Below, one piece after another: positions 43,521 to 58,400 of a stretch of 64,000 bases of DNA (position 1 is its first letter; each line of letters starts with the position of its first letter). The position numbers were made by a program, and so were the translations under genes. The notes beneath the pieces were generated by a model. That model was not told where the DNA came from. It saw nothing but the letters and a program-made list of their open reading frames with translations, and ran no database searches. The stretch is taken from assembly GCA_964019055.1 (NCBI GenBank), contig OZ025209.1, positions 11,764,981 through 11,828,980 on the forward strand, written 5' to 3'. This stretch comes from Anthopleura xanthogrammica. Taxonomy: Eukaryota > Cnidaria > Anthozoa > Actiniaria > Actiniidae.

Positions 43521-46429
43521 TAACTTTTACCTAGATTTATCAAGACGTTTATAAAATATTAAGTTATTCGATCTCAAATAAATTCCATATTCTAGTTAGT
43601 TGACCGAAATGCAAAGCTAATCCAATACAAGTAGCACTATACTTCTAATATTCATTCGTATAGACATTCGTAATAAACCACAAAAAATTTCCTTACAAAA
43701 ATTATTTTTTGCGCGTTCTTTTTTCGAATTAATTCTTGCATGGTTCAAAACATTTATCTTTCCCAATTTTATGAATTCAAACTGATATAAATCGGTATTG
43801 AAACATTGTGTGGGGTTACATGTAATATATTGATGAAAAAAAAGTTCGTTAATTAATTTTCTGTTCGTTCTTTCAAGGCCTAATCACTCCAGGCGCAGGT
43901 CAGGACCTGTTTACAGCTTTTGAGGACGGAAACAATATAAAGATAGTGAGTTTGTTAACAAAATCATTATTTAAAGCCTAGCTTGCCATGTTCTTGGATG
44001 GTCGAAAACCAGTTAGAGGTTTTCCCGTCGCTCCTGCACGTACCTTTTTTTGAATAAATCAGTCTTCCTTTCGCAGCTTTGTGCAAGTCAGGCAGGGACT
44101 TTCAACGAATACATGTAAAAAAAAACTAGTAGAAAATTCACAATGTACATTTTTACTTCTAAATTGACAAAATAACTAGTGGGCCTAAATTAAGATATTT
44201 ATTTTATTTTCCTAAAAAGAAAAAAGAAATGGGGAAAGGAAAAGAAAAGGAAATATTTTAAAAATCAAGAAAAGATTTAACTCAATGTAATTTTAGTTTA
44301 GTCATTTATTTTATTATTTCAAATCGTCCTGCGTTTTTCTTTGATTCTTTTGATATCAATAATCCGAAATTAAAAGTATGTGCAAGTATGCGCATGCTCA
44401 GTGCTAGACATCATCCCACATCGAATAGCGAAATTCCAATTCTTGATATAAATAGCTACGCTCGAGTCTTTTACCAGAAAATTGACTTTCTTCTATCCAT
44501 TACTTAGAAGTAAACTACTACTACTACATTTAGTCTTGTGGAGCCTTGTAATTTTTTATTTTTGAATAATTTTTATCTAAAATTTATTTGTTCCGTAATC
44601 TTCTAGAAATGACTTGTACTGCCAACTGCCCCGAAAAGCGTACTACAAGTCTTGTAGATTCTATTTCCAGTGTTTTGTTTTGTGTTTATTTGACTATTAA
44701 ACTTAACAAGTATGTTTTGCTTCGCGGGTATTTATCTTGAGTTCACAATTTTAATTAACTTATTGGAGCATTCATAAAAAAAAATACAATATATATATAT
44801 ATATATATCAGTGTTAAGTTCAAAGAAGACAAGGTGAACGGGTTTCTTATATTTAATCATTTATTTCTTTTCGTGTCGTGCTTGTCAAGTTCTGGTACCT
44901 TTCCTTCCATTTATATCTGATTTACCACACCTTTTATTAATTTCGGATAACTTTTCGTATCAGTTTAGTAACATTATTATTTTCATGATGGTGCTTTTTC
45001 GTGTGTCTAAAGAAGTTTTTTTTAACGTCAACGTAACACACGGTCATCGTAGAACTAAGATGAAGTCGGAAAAAGGTATGAACTGATATAGTTTGTGAAT
45101 TCAATCTGTTGAGTTATTTTTCTTCAAATTCTGTCAAAACTTTATTAGTTTTATGTTAATGTACTGATATGAACTTTAATTATAATTTCAATTAACACGC
45201 GAACCATCTGTAACCGGCTGGTCTAACTCTTCGCCTCAGTTGCATTGGCGCTGTCTTTCTATTTTTACTTCTATGTAATTTGTTTTTAGTTCAGGGACTT
45301 AGCGTTTGCTTAATAAGTGAGTGAAGGGGAAAAAATTGTTTATGAGCAATGCATTTTTTTTTGATAACTTCTTTTTCTTATAAAACTACATTGAAAAGTT
45401 TCAGCCTTAACAGCCATGGTCATCTCCTCCATCCCTCCCCAAATGTTTTTTAAAAGTCCATAAAAATACACAGGTGCTCTATCGTTTGTGAGAACCAGCT
45501 GCCATGAAGAGAAAATTTAACCTTCCTTTCAGTTTTGGTGATTTTGCCTTGGCTTTTTTTCAATTCTTGCATACATACTCAAAGACTTACATTGTATACT
45601 GCCAGACATCTATCTAAAATGCTATTCTGAGCTCAGCAAAAGTTCCCAAGAAATCGAAATATAGGTTCGTATAAAATAGAGTCATTTAAATCAGCTGTTA
45701 TGGGAGAAAGTAATTCTTGTGAGGTCGCTGACAAAGGTCCGACAAGTGAGAAACGTTAACCGTGCCTCTCCAAACTTGTGTGATCAAACTTACAATTTGA
45801 AGACGTTTTTTCTTGTGGTTGCGTTTGAAGTCTATGTTATGGGAACCATACGAAGCCACAACCGACACTGCACATATTGGGCTTGTTGACTTAAATCTAG
45901 CCAGTATAATTGTGATTGGTTGCCTTAACTACGAATACCTACGATACACATGTCTGAGCATGCGCAGCCAAAAATTCGTATTTGACTAAAAATAAAAGCG
46001 TCAGTTATCAATGCACACGGCAGGGTATATCTTGTAAGAACAGGCTAATTTAAGCGCAGACTCTTTGATACCCTTAAATCAAATTGTCGGAAAAATGATT
46101 TCCTTGGAACACCATATCTAACAAATATAATAACAATATTATGATATTCATTATTGAGTGGGAAAATAAAGAAATAACCGTTTTCAGAGTCGCCGGGCTA
46201 CAAAGGGTGACACCTCAGTTTTGCAAATTTTGTTGATTCTGATTGGCTAACAATTTTTCTCAGATCAGCTGGAAGGAATGGTGATCTGGAATGGGAAAAA
46301 CAAGGTCTATTCAATCGCCACGCTGGATTTATTGTTGTAAGGCCACAAACCTGTAGTTATGGATGCTATGGACGGGTTAGAAGATGGCGTGTAATTTGAA
46401 CATACATCATGTATAGTATACCATGTAAT
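43521..46429. other. Region upstream of receptor copy A (promoter side), no gene firmly recognised
   Basis: AT-rich. It holds an (AT)n tract at 44790-44809 and a fragment (about 46138-46280) that is a dispersed repeat also found at about 15695-15900 and 49690-49900. A weak pair of plus-strand exon-like segments near 43878-43948 and 44081-44119 is mentioned among the findings. Confidence 0.5.
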
Positions 46430-46623
46430 TAACATGTCTATAGATTATGCGAGACAGCCAATAGTAATATTTCCGTTTAATCCTGAGTTTACCGTGTTGT
46501 GTTGTGCGTTTCAGCTACAAATCAATAAGCCCCCCTCTCTTACAAGTCCCCCCTCTCCAATAAGCCTCCCTTGAAACGTGCCTGAAATAAATAAGCCCCC
46601 CGGGGGGCTTAATAGAGGATTTA
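46430..46623. repeat. Partial copy of the C/G-core MITE at the duplication edge
   Basis: Shares ATAGATTATGCGAGACAG, AATAAGCCCCCC and the terminal GGCTTAATAGAGGATTTA with 23241-23749. Homology to copy A of the gene region begins immediately after it. Confidence 0.7.
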
Positions 46624-48358
46624 CGGTATTTGATCCTAATATGATTCCTCAAATGAAGAAACTCCATAATCTTGAGGAAAAGGCTGGTTTTATTACAGCA
46701 AGCGCATCAAGCGTGAAACATCCGATGACAAATAAAAAATTCTTCAAAATTCAATGAAAAAGAATCGACAACGTATCAGTAGTCCAAGTAGGGGATTAAT
46801 TGGTGAGAATGTTGGAAAAGGGGAAAGTGAAATGCAGGGAAACGATAAAAACTTGGTACATGTCCACCGTCAATTCTAGGGGAAAAAACATGATATGTTT
46901 TAAAATCTGCCTAATTTTCTCCTCGAGGCATCTGGCGCGTCCCCTGCTGATGTCCTCATATATTATCTATTCATCTTGTGTCTTATTCCTATGTGTTTAT
47001 ATCCTAAACTAGAGATGATACTTGCTAGTAAGTATACCAAAGCTAAGGTACATATGAACGTGAAACTACGGTGAAGGAAAAAACTAAACAGCATGAAAAG
47101 ATTGAAGAAAGGTATTTTAAAAACGAGTAGAAGGTGTCTTTTGAAGACAAATTAAATAATTGTATTATGTCTTACGGTACGACACATAAGATAAAACAGT
47201 TTCCCTACAGAGAGTATCATTTACGTGACCCATAATGATGAATTGAGACCACATCAGAAGCTGGTTCAATTCTTTTTAAGCTCAAATATTGGTCATCAAA
47301 TCATGAGCAGAAAATATTTACAGTCTAATTCTCTGTCAATTGATCTTTAACAGAAATAGTAAAAATCTTAATTCTACTAAGTTGCGTTTTTGGTGAACCC
47401 TAAAATGGCGGCTCCTAACATAAAACTCTCACCAAGCGAGAAACGGCGCACTCAAAGGAAATGCCTAAAGCGATTTTTCTAAATCCCTGAATAGACTGCA
47501 ACTTCTTGAGACCGCCAATTTAAGAAAAAGACGGGAATGTCAGCCATTTCCTGGTAATTTTATCATTGATCTTTCTAGTTATCAAATCACAAGTATGTAG
47601 ACTGAGTTTGATAAGTACATAGCTCAAACTAAGAAAACTGTTTTGTCTTTTCTAATGGTTTAGGAACTAGGTAGGTCAGTATGATTTCTGAGAGGACATG
47701 AACGGGCCACCTCCTGTTTTTATCTAGCTATCGATCATCATCGCTATCGTATCACCACCATGCACCCCTACCACCACCACCATCATACACCACTATCATC
47801 ACTATCATCAACAATGATAACTAGCGGTAAGCTAGTGTGGGCTGCGTCGGCGTTTCTAATGAAAGAGTTGTGATAAAAAGTTAAATTTTACACCGTAAAA
47901 AATAAGAAAGATCACTTACTGACTTTTCGGACGCAAGTCCTTCGTCGGAGTAAAAGAGAGAATAAGAGTGGAAGGTAGGAACAATATCAACAAACCACAT
48001 CAAAATTGGAGTTTGGGAATAAATTTTACAACAATTGTGGGAAATGGATGAAAGTATTTCAAACCACTAGTACTGTAAAAACATTTTCAAAGGCCCGAGG
48101 AATCTTCGAAGCAGGGCAAAGTACGTAACTTTCAGTACTTTTTGGTAAGCTTCTTTTATTCGCTAATTCGACTATCTGATGCAACTACTTCTTCTACTAA
48201 TACTCTTAGCTTAAAGCTGTGCCTTTTAACCTAGACAAAAACCAATCTATAATTACAGGTAAGCCGCAGGAGTGAGTGAGACAGCTACCTACTGTTCTAA
48301 GGACGGAAATATCTCGAGAGTTTATATCTCTTTCCTCAGCATGCATGTTGAGACTAAT

Positions 48359-48983
48359 CTATTCTGTTCCATCAGTGAGGTCTACAAATAACAATCTTTT
48401 TATATGTTTATAAAACAATGAATTATCAACATGCAAAGACCTGCATCTGTACACAATGGCCTTTTTTTGAATCATTAACGAATATAGACCTTTCCCCAAT
48501 TCACTTGGATGCTCACGAAACATTGGTTCCAAGAAAAGTAGAGGTTGGCCTTGGTGAATAGCAGAATCAAGTTCAGTCTCGACTTGGAATGTGTCGTGAT
48601 CATTCCAGCGCATTCGGAAAGTGGCTATATATGATTAGAAAAAACCTACTAATGGTCTATCACCAATCGAGCCCTGTGATTGGCTGAGCTACTAGGGGTC
48701 TATTAGTGATAGACCTCTAGTAGCGAAAAGCGCCGGTTTTGAAAACCAAAAAAAATATATTTAAAGCAAAATCCAAAACTTTTTTCAACCTTTTATTGGA
48801 CCGATTAGTAGGTTTTTACTAAAACAATTAGACCTCTCGCCCTCATGGCCTACGAGTCAATAGCCCATTCGGCCTTCGGCCTTCGGCCTCCTGGGCTATT
48901 GACTCGTAGACCATTCGGACTCGAGGACTAATTGTTAAATAGACATATGGATAATCAGCGGCACTAAGTGTCCTCGATTGCTA
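48359..48983 (-). pseudogene. Copy B counterpart of the candidate alternative 3' exon, interrupted
   Basis: The acceptor (TTTTTTCTCAG) and first codons remain at 48946-48983 and the rest of the frame at 48359-48630, but a hairpin MITE (48631-48939) separates them and brings an in-frame stop. Over 48359-48613 the peptide differs from copy A by one residue. Confidence 0.4.
48631..48939 (-). mobile_element. 0.3-kb hairpin-ended MITE, hairpin on the right, copy B only
   Basis: Reverse-oriented relative of 42831-43125: repeats at 48639-48653 and 48804-48818, hairpin 48824-48935. Copy A has the uninterrupted site CTATATAATGAATAGACAT. Confidence 0.85.
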
Positions 48984-49271
48984 CTGAGAAAAAATTAAGA
49001 AAACACCATAGCAGATATAGCAACTCCAATAATTTTTGGCTGATTTAAGTTTTGCATTAGCTACCCGCTTGGCAACTAATTAGCTTGCAGCTAGTCGAGC
49101 AACGCAATTTATTTTAGCTGTGTCAATGCTCCTGCTTCAATGGCAAGCAGGAACGTTAGGAGAAATATTATTAGCGTACTGATTTGGTTTTATTGTATCA
49201 ATGCAAGTATGTAACTACTTTAGTAGTGACTACGCGTTAACCGACAAATTTACTGTAATTTGGGCCATTTT

Positions 49272-49417
49272 CTACATGTTATTCTTAGCTTTTGCATCTG
49301 TTTTCATTCTCTCTTTCCTTCCTTGTTCATTTTCATCGTCGTCGACCTCATTTTCGTCAACATCCATATCAATCCCGGTCAAACCGTAATCACCAGCAGC
49401 ATCTTCCATGGACAGTC
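49272..49417 (-). CDS. Receptor copy B, last exon
   Basis: Acidic tail and TAG at 49272-49274, equivalent to 15274-15419. Confidence 0.72.
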
Positions 49418-52400
49418 CTGGAATCGAAAAAAAAGAAGAATGATAAATAGGTAAAAGACATGAACAGGTTATCGCCTATAGACTAACCCGTTAAACTATT
49501 CATAAACCAACTCACTGGTAATATGTTTCAACATAGTGACCTTTACTCTCTTGAAATTAAAATACCACTTAATCTCCAGCTGATCTGAAATAGTGACCTA
49601 GAAATGAGCCTGCGAAAATTGACTTACTGAATTAAGTTATCTTAGATAAATCTAGACTTTCGGGAGAGGTTTTTGTATACATTTACTAAAGTAAAGAAAT
49701 AACCGTTTCCCGAGTCGCCGGACTACTAAGGATGACACCTCGGTTTTGCCAATTTTCTCGATTTTCATGAGCCTCCTACGCAGACGCTCTTACGGTCGTC
49801 ACGCAATACTTCTCTCCCCACGACCCTAAGAGCGGCTACAAAGGAGGCTAGATTCTCATTGGCTAATATTATTTCTCAGATCAGCTGGCTGGAACCTGAC
49901 GTCGAGGTTAATTTTTCGTCCTATATCCCCCCTGCCCATGCACTCACTTTTCGATGGATTGGTCAACCTTATTTTAGCCAAACATTTTTATGCATGATCT
50001 CTCACGTAATCATTAGATGTCAATGGATAATTACAGTGCAAATCAAAAAACCGTGGATATCTAGAAATATTTCAAGAATGTTTCTTAACCAACCAGAAGC
50101 GTTATTGTTATCTTTCCATTATCTTGTGGTTAGAGAGTCATTTCTGATTGGCCAAAGAACATTAGAGCATTCCTGGAATATTTCTAGGTGCCCACGGCTT
50201 TTCGATTCGCACTGCATGTAAATGGGGAGTAGAGGTAGTGCATTCACTTTCTCTGGGGGTCTTGGGTTCGGTTCCTGGACTCGCCATACATCACATACAT
50301 GAGTAGAGTTTGCTGGGACTCTTTCTCATAGAGGCTTTGTACCACCACGTTGTGGCAGCCATGACAGGAGGCACAACGATAGAGTCTTTTTCCCCTGGGA
50401 AACTGAGTTCTTTCTCAAGTAAATCAGACAAGACCAGAAGCAATTGTTCCTGCCTCCTATCATAGCTGCCATCACGTGATTGTGCAAAGTCTCTATATCG
50501 TATTTTTTTACGGGTTCTACATGCAACTTTTCTCCATCCATGCACAAACATCTCAACATGCACACACTAAACTTCGAGTAATTATCCTGACCTTCAGTAC
50601 AGAGGCTGTTTTTAAAAGGGTTTGTTAAAATGGATGTTTGGTTTTGGAAAGTTAATTTTATTTTAAAAGTTCATTTTCATACAATACCTCCAAATTCATT
50701 GCCACTTTGTAGCTGTGTTTTCATCTCCCATCCACTGCTATTTTCCATATTTCTTGCTTCACCTTGTACTTCATCAAGTGTCAGAATAACTGACAGACAG
50801 CAAGCGAGAGAGCAGCGAGGGTTTTTGATGATGGAATAGATAGTCTGACCGACTACCATGACATATTTGACTGAATTCGAAATTTGACAAGAATACTATT
50901 ATTGTGCTGCAAAAACTTCTTTCCGAATAGAGTATCAGCTAGCGCTTGTATTGACATAAGTATTTAATTATATAACTGTTATTAGGCCGTTTTAGCTTAG
51001 CGTAATGTTTTCCCATTTCAAACCACGTGTCATTCCCTAGATCATTATTTCTTTATTTAACGGCTGAACGAAAAGGCACATGAACATGAACACAATTCAA
51101 ACAAAGAAAATTATTCTCAAGAAAATAACACGTGGTCTAAAGTGGGGAAACATTAAGCCCAAGCTAAAAAGGTGTAATAAAATAACGGCTTTTTCTGTGC
51201 TCTTTGTTATGTTAGCATCTCCCTGCAACGAGCCTTTTCAACCAACCGTTTTTGCGTGTACTTAGTGAAGTGATCATGACATAATAAAGAAGTTTTACCT
51301 ACCGACAACAATAGCCGTGACCATGACATTAGCCATAACCAGCAGAGCTGTCATAATCCAAGAGTCTATGATCTTAGCATCAGCATCCAGCAAAGCACTC
51401 TCGTCTACCTTCAGCATCATTCCAATACACGTGTTGGCAAATGTAACCAGAAGTGACGTCAGCTGAAGAACATGCTCGAACTTGTCAGGGATTGGTTTAA
51501 AGTGAGCATGGAGTATGGCGTAACAACCTGTGAATGACCATTTTATGACATTATAAATACATGATTTTCACCTTCAAGAAGAATATCAAATCCATCAGGG
51601 ACACTTACCAGACAGAATAGAAGCGACTCCAAGAGATGTCCGTCCTTCAGCACCAATCAGAGCCAAAGAAGATGTCAAGAGCAGTTTCCTCGTCATTTCA
51701 ATGGTTTCCCAGAACCAACAATTCTCAGCATAGTTCTCGAATATGAAGCTCATTCCTGCTATGATAGGTATGCTGGCTACGGCGGTACTCTCCGAATATC
51801 CTTCTTCTCCTTTGTTGGCCGCACTTTTCTTATCCATACCTTCCTCTCTTCCACTTTCTGGGTCTGCGTGGACTTTGTTTGAAACTGAGATTAGCATAAC
51901 ATTGTCAGGCTTGCTACTATTGGCAGACCTATTTTTCCTGACTGTGACATATTCAGGCTTTGTTGGAGTTACTTCAATCAATTTCCTTTCCATTTGTTTA
52001 GTCTGGACATCTTCATCTGGGTCATTTGTGAGCTGGAGGGAGCCTTGGCTATCTTCTTTCGGTTGACCAGAAGATGCTTTGCCTTTACTAACTTCCTTTT
52101 GTGTGTTTTTATAGTAGTACTTCCACAGAACACCTACTGTCAAAAATGGCACAGCAAAAGGGTAGATCAGAGCAGCATAAGTCAGTATGGCATACCGGTG
52201 GTACTTGTCAGTAAAGCAAGTTATGGAGTAGTCAGCCTTCAAGTAGAAGGTACACTCTGTCTGGCTGCTGTCTTGACAGATTCTGTGACAGGCTGCTGGT
52301 AACATTTGAAAAATCGTTGAGCAGGTCTGTGGGTAAGTTACGAAAATGAACAGGAAGACGTTTCGGTAGCACGCCTCTTTCGTGGCGTCCAGATCAGATG

Positions 52401-55400
52401 AAACGACGGCATTGTCATTATTTTCAGCCTTCTTATGAAGATAGACACGTTTCAAGTTGTAATATACCAAAGCCATGAGGACAACCAAAGCAGTCACTGA
52501 GCATGTAGTAACGAGGTGATCGTAAGCATCCATCTTGAAACGAGAGTTAAAACAATGCAGAGGGGCAATCTGGATAACATTCAGCTGAACAAACTTGGCG
52601 TATTCACTTATCTTGGTCAAGGCACTTGGCCATTGGACGTACGAAAATCCATCGAGTGTACTAGAGAATATTTGATAGAATGAGACAATGATCTTGAGAC
52701 GAGCAAGAATGATGTCGGCAAGTGAACGCTTGTCTTGTGTCTGGCGCTGCCTCAGTTTAATGACCAAGAATAACATCGTTACAACAATCAAAGAAATGGC
52801 ACTTATCTAAAAGAAAAAGAAACTTTTTTTATCACCTGTCTTTAACTAGTCACAAAGACATAGACAAAATAATTTCTACAGAACATAATGTACCTGAAAA
52901 ATCAGCCAACCAAGTTTTGGACATTTGAAACATGTTGATACGAGGTTGTAGTGTCTCTTGTCACATACAGCACACAGGGGTCCCGTGTAACCCTCAGCAC
53001 AGTTAGCATCCAGGCCACCCAGACATGACTCTGCTCTTGGACACTGGTAATGTTTGGGGAAGGATCCATTGAACGTCACAAGGTCTCTGTTATAACTGTC
53101 ATCAAAGATTTGCAGGTTGTTGGTGAAGTTGATATAGTGCTCTTTCTCTGACTGGGAAATCCACTGCCAGTAGTACCCAGACTTCAGAGTCATGGACTCA
53201 TTGAAACATGTGACACCATAGTCAGGACAAGAGTAGCACTTCTCGAACCGATCGAGTCGATAAAACCCATCTTGACATGGACAAGCTCTAAAGCCTGCGA
53301 ACAATCTATTTTGTGTACCTAGTTAAGACAAGAATTGTATTAGGGATTGAATTGTGCTTTCGTATAAAATTTCCCTAATTATTGTAATTAGTTCTCATAT
53401 CTGATTTAGTTTCTCGTGTCAAATGGCTTTATTGCGAATTAATATTGTTATTAATACCTTCTGGACAAGGTTTGCAGTCTTGCTCCCTTCTCCCTGGTGC
53501 GTTTTTTATGTGGACAAACGTGCCGTTGTCACACATCTTACATCCATTGCCGTACGCTCGTTCACCAGCGAAAGCAAGTGAATCCTCATAGAAACCACCT
53601 TAAAAACATTTCATGTTCATAAAATCAATAGGAAAATATTGATAGGGTTAATGATAATGATATTAGAATATATTGGAAAAGAACGGTGATGGGGAAAAGG
53701 GGTGGGGACGCTGACGGTGGGGTGTGATAAATCTAAAATGTTGTATTTACCTGCAGGACAATCGAAGCAAAGTGCATTATTCACGGCTTTACTATATAAA
53801 ATATAACTTCCAGACGAACAAGGTATACAATTCGCCAAAAACGCTGGTTTTTTTAATACAGTTCTACATTTAAATCCCGATGTTTGGAAAGCTTGCTTTA
53901 AGTTGGAATGCGTGACCATTATTTGTAATGTTTTGGTGTCGCTTGGGTATCTTGTGAAACATAAAGAGTAAAGATGTTACATGATTATAATCCCGTAAAA
54001 TATAAATGAAACATCTATATATTGAATGGACAAAATATTCATAACAATGTTAATGAATAATTCATGAACGTCATTCTCTACAGAGTTTGAAATATTTTAA
54101 GAAATATGACTAAACTATAGAGAATGTAAAGAATCATACTTTTGAGGAGAGAAGAACTTAGGACGTTCACGGGCAAAAAAAATTCAACTGTGGTTTTTTT
54201 TCAAACTTCGCATGATGAAATAAGACTATTATAGAAATTCCGTGAGCAAATAAAAAATGGGGGTCACCGTTCTCGTTTAGGAGTCAGAAAATATCAAAGT
54301 GCAGCCTTTTTCTTGTCGAAAATCGTTTGCGCGCAATACATACAAGTCTAGCAGTAAAGTCTTTTTTTTTTAAGAAGAAGAACTAAATGGATTGCTAATA
54401 ATTTTTTGAAACAAATGTCTAATACCCTATAGATAAATATTTTGTGTAAATACTTATGAATAGCTACAAATAACTTGTAGTTTTTGGCTTGAATTTGCAG
54501 CCACCATGCATCATTCGGTGACGCTTTGGCAGTAAAGTAGAAGTTTTCATCCAAATACTTGTTTTTATTATGATTTTCCCATATTTTTTTTCTTCAATTT
54601 TGGAACACTGACAGCTAATGTAATTCTTTATAATATACTAAAATAAAAAATGGGGGTCACCGTAGTTGTTTTCGAGATATAGCCGATCGAAATCGATTGT
54701 TTTCGCAAAGAGCGTGACGGAGTTTGATCTTGAAAAACATAGGTCACGCGCGCGCGCTGTCACGCCATATGCACAGAACAGATGCGCACAAATTAACAAT
54801 GCCCGCGAACGTCCTAACATGATTTCATACCAACATTAGATCGTTTCTTCCTGATCACACGGATAGAAAAGCATGACAATCCTCTGTAATCCCTTCCCTT
54901 GTTATAAGTTGTTACAAATATAGAGTCTGGGAGACACGTGGCTCGGCCCCCAAGAAACAGATCTAGTTGAGAGGAACGAAAAAAGTCGAAGAGTGATGTT
55001 CGCTTTTTTAAAAAGTATACATCTATTTTTTTTTACATTTGTACGGTTGCTCCAATGCTGTAGATAGATGGATTGTACCACTGAATGTTGATGCTCTGGA
55101 TCTTGGTTTGAAGCAAATATCTGCATGTATGATAACATGGCAATAATAAGGAAATGCAAACAATGTTACACTGATAAATATCTATGGCGCATGTTACAAA
55201 AATCACCTGGTTGGTCTGAATTTGTAGCTAGTTGAGCTGACTTTTATTAACAACAACTTATGATCTGCACGTCACCTCGAAGCGTTCGAACGTTCCGGTC
55301 GTGAGCAGACTTACTTGGCACGAATTCGAATAAGTCAAGGGTTAAAAGATGTATTTGCATAGCGGTAAGCATGCAGTTATCGTATGGTATGTGGACACGG

Positions 55401-58400
55401 ATCGGACGGTTGACAACAAAGTCCTGAGGTCATGATTTCTCGAAAACAACAAAAAATGTATTAACAGTTGTTGCAGTGTGGGTAAATCTATGTCATATCT
55501 GCACACTTTTCTACAACCAATACATTAATTTTGCCATGTTGAAATTAACACGCTATCGAGTGCTGGCCGTAGGTTCTAAGCAGAAGTAAGATGAGCTGAC
55601 TATAAAATGCCTGTTAACTGGTAGAGCTACTTACAGACTTGTCAATTTAATATTAAAAAAGAAAGCTCCTGAAGCAATGAATTCTATCGGATTATCTGAA
55701 AGAAAACTGACAGAAAACCAATGTTAAACTTTGCAACCATATTTTAATCAGAACAAGCCATATGACATGGAATTTGCTTTGAAGTATTATTTTCGGTTCT
55801 AGGTTTGGCTGAAATATATTTGACAATACAGTATTTTAGAAAAATATTGAATTAAAGCTTGAAATCCTTAAACCACGCCCGCTTCTCCACTAAAGTACTA
55901 AAAGCATGGATGGTAAGGACTTGGATTACCACAACAACAAAAAAAGAAATTAAAGTCAATCTAAAAGATTTGGTAACAAATTTTAGTATTTTCATAATTT
56001 CCATCATAAAGTTATACTTTATAATGATTTTTTTTAAATTCATATTACATACAGGATGTGTAGACGAGCGGCTCCATAAAAGGTACCATTTGTTATACGC
56101 CTCAGTCTGTTGTTGTTCAACATACTTTTTATAATTAAAAAAATAAGATACCAAAGAAACCAAATTAAAACCTTTAAAATAATTTCTTTTCAATCTTTCA
56201 GTTATATGTACTATTTAATTTGTGTTTCCTTAGCTGGTCATCTGCAATAAACATGCGTTAATGAATCTGTAGTACGAATTCAGAAACGGTCTATCAGATT
56301 ATCTTAGTAGATATTCTTTTAAAAAAGTGCAAATAAATTAAAGGTGAAGGCGACCAGTTTCAAATATAAGTTCAGATCTCTACTGCATAACTTACACATA
56401 ATGTAGATAAGGACTTCTTAGAAAAGTATAATCAGAGATGTGCTCGAGGTTGTTGTAAGAGGCTCCACTGTGAAAAGAGATAAATAAGCTAAACAATTTT
56501 TTTCTCAGGCAAAGGCATGAACATAACACAGGCACAGATAAAACATTGAACTGTATTTACTTACAGGAACACAAGGAACGCCAAATTATTTACGACGGCA
56601 CGGGAAAGTGCTCTTGATGTAATTATATTCTGATGAATGATCCTGTTGATATGCATTTACATTTAAAGGCAAATAAATTTGAATTTCGAAAGATTTATGT
56701 AACATCAATACACAGTAAGCTATAACTATCCTAAATCCTCTATTAAGCCCCCTCTCTTATAAGCCCCCCTTTTTTTAAAGGAAGAAATTTATAAGGCCCC
56801 CTTTTTTTAAAGGAAGAAATTTATAAGCACCCTCTCTTTTAAGCCCCCTCTTCTCGACACCCCCTTCACAACTAAATTCACAATAATGGTAAGTCATACT
56901 TGAGAGACTAACACAAGTGAATCAAATGTTGAAAATACCGTGTAACTTGAACAATGATAATAAATAATAATAATGGGAAGTTCTTATGCATGTACCATGT
57001 CATTAAAATCCCTATAGATTATGCGAGACAATCAATGGTGTAAAACTTGCGTTCAATCTTGAGTTTAATTTACCTTGTTGGAATAAAGTTACCATATCAG
57101 ATATGTATCCTGATAGTGTAGAACTTACATCATTTTGGCTAAATCAATAAGCCCTCCTCTCTATTAAGCCCGGCCCCTCTCCAATAAGCCCCCCCCCCCC
57201 CCCCCCCCTTAAACGTGCCTGGAAAAAATACGCCCCCCGGGGGCTTAATAAAGGATTTACGGTAAGCCCTTTTTAGATCATGGACGACTAAATTCTTCTC
57301 CAATTACAAGTTTTAAGTAGGATAGAAAGATATAAACTTACAGGTAGCTTAATCTTTTTAGTACTTTGAGCTCAATTGTTTGTAAATTGTTTCGTCCTAA
57401 GGAACTGAAGAATTTATTGCATTAAGGAAGGAACCAATAATATTTTTATTCCAATTCATCCGCCACCCAAAATACCCACATACCCACCCTTACATCCGAT
57501 AAATTCATATCTTCATTTTATCCTTTATTTTTATTCTTTCATCCAAGGCATTTTCCCCTACTAGCCAATTGTGCAAATTTTAATATAATCCTTAGATATG
57601 CCCGTATCAGATTGGCATTGGCATTGGCATTGGCATTGGCATTGGCATTGGCATTGGCATTGGCATTGGCATTGGCATTGGCATTGGCATTGGCATTGGC
57701 ATTGGCATTGGCATTGGCATTGGCATTGGCATTGGCATTGGCATTGGCATTGGCATTGGCATTGGCATTGGCATTGGCATTGGCATTGGCATTGGCATTG
57801 GCATTGGCATTGGCATTGGCATTGGCATTGGCATTGGCATTGGCATTGGCATTGGCATTGGCATTGGCATTGGCATTGGCATTGGCATTGGCATTGGCAT
57901 TGGCATTGGCATTGGCATTGGCATTGGCATTGGCATTGGCATTGGCATTGGCATTGGCATTGGCATTGGCATTGGCATTGGCATTTCAATTAAAGCTGAA
58001 ATTTCTAGATAACGAAATTTCCCCAACAATTAAATTAAACTGTAGGAGACTAGATCTTACAGAAACCAAATGCTTTTGCTTTCCTTAAAGAATCCATCAG
58101 GCAATCGCTGGATCTTGTTGTTGCCCAAAGCACTAAAACATCAAAAAAGATTAAAATACTATTCTGCCGGCGGTGAACTGACAAATCTAGCAAAGCATAA
58201 TCATATTTCTGAGCTCAAATGACAGACTTACATGGAATATAGCTTAGTCATTCCTTGAAGTAGGTCTCCAGGTATTTTCTGAATGAGGTTCTTCTCAAAT
58301 GCCCTGTCGTTAAAAAAAAGTGTTCGAAAGAAATTCAGAACTGTGGCTTGAATACCAATAAACAAGTTAAATGATTTTAATGAATTTTCAAAAAAGTATT

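Noticed and set aside
57611..57985. CRISPR-like regular repeats
   Set aside because: There are no spacers; it is a simple hexamer array in a eukaryotic genome.
57561..58088. Long open frames encoding QC, WH, MP or AL dipeptide repeats
   Set aside because: They are translations of the (TGGCAT)n array in different frames, with no splice or coding context.
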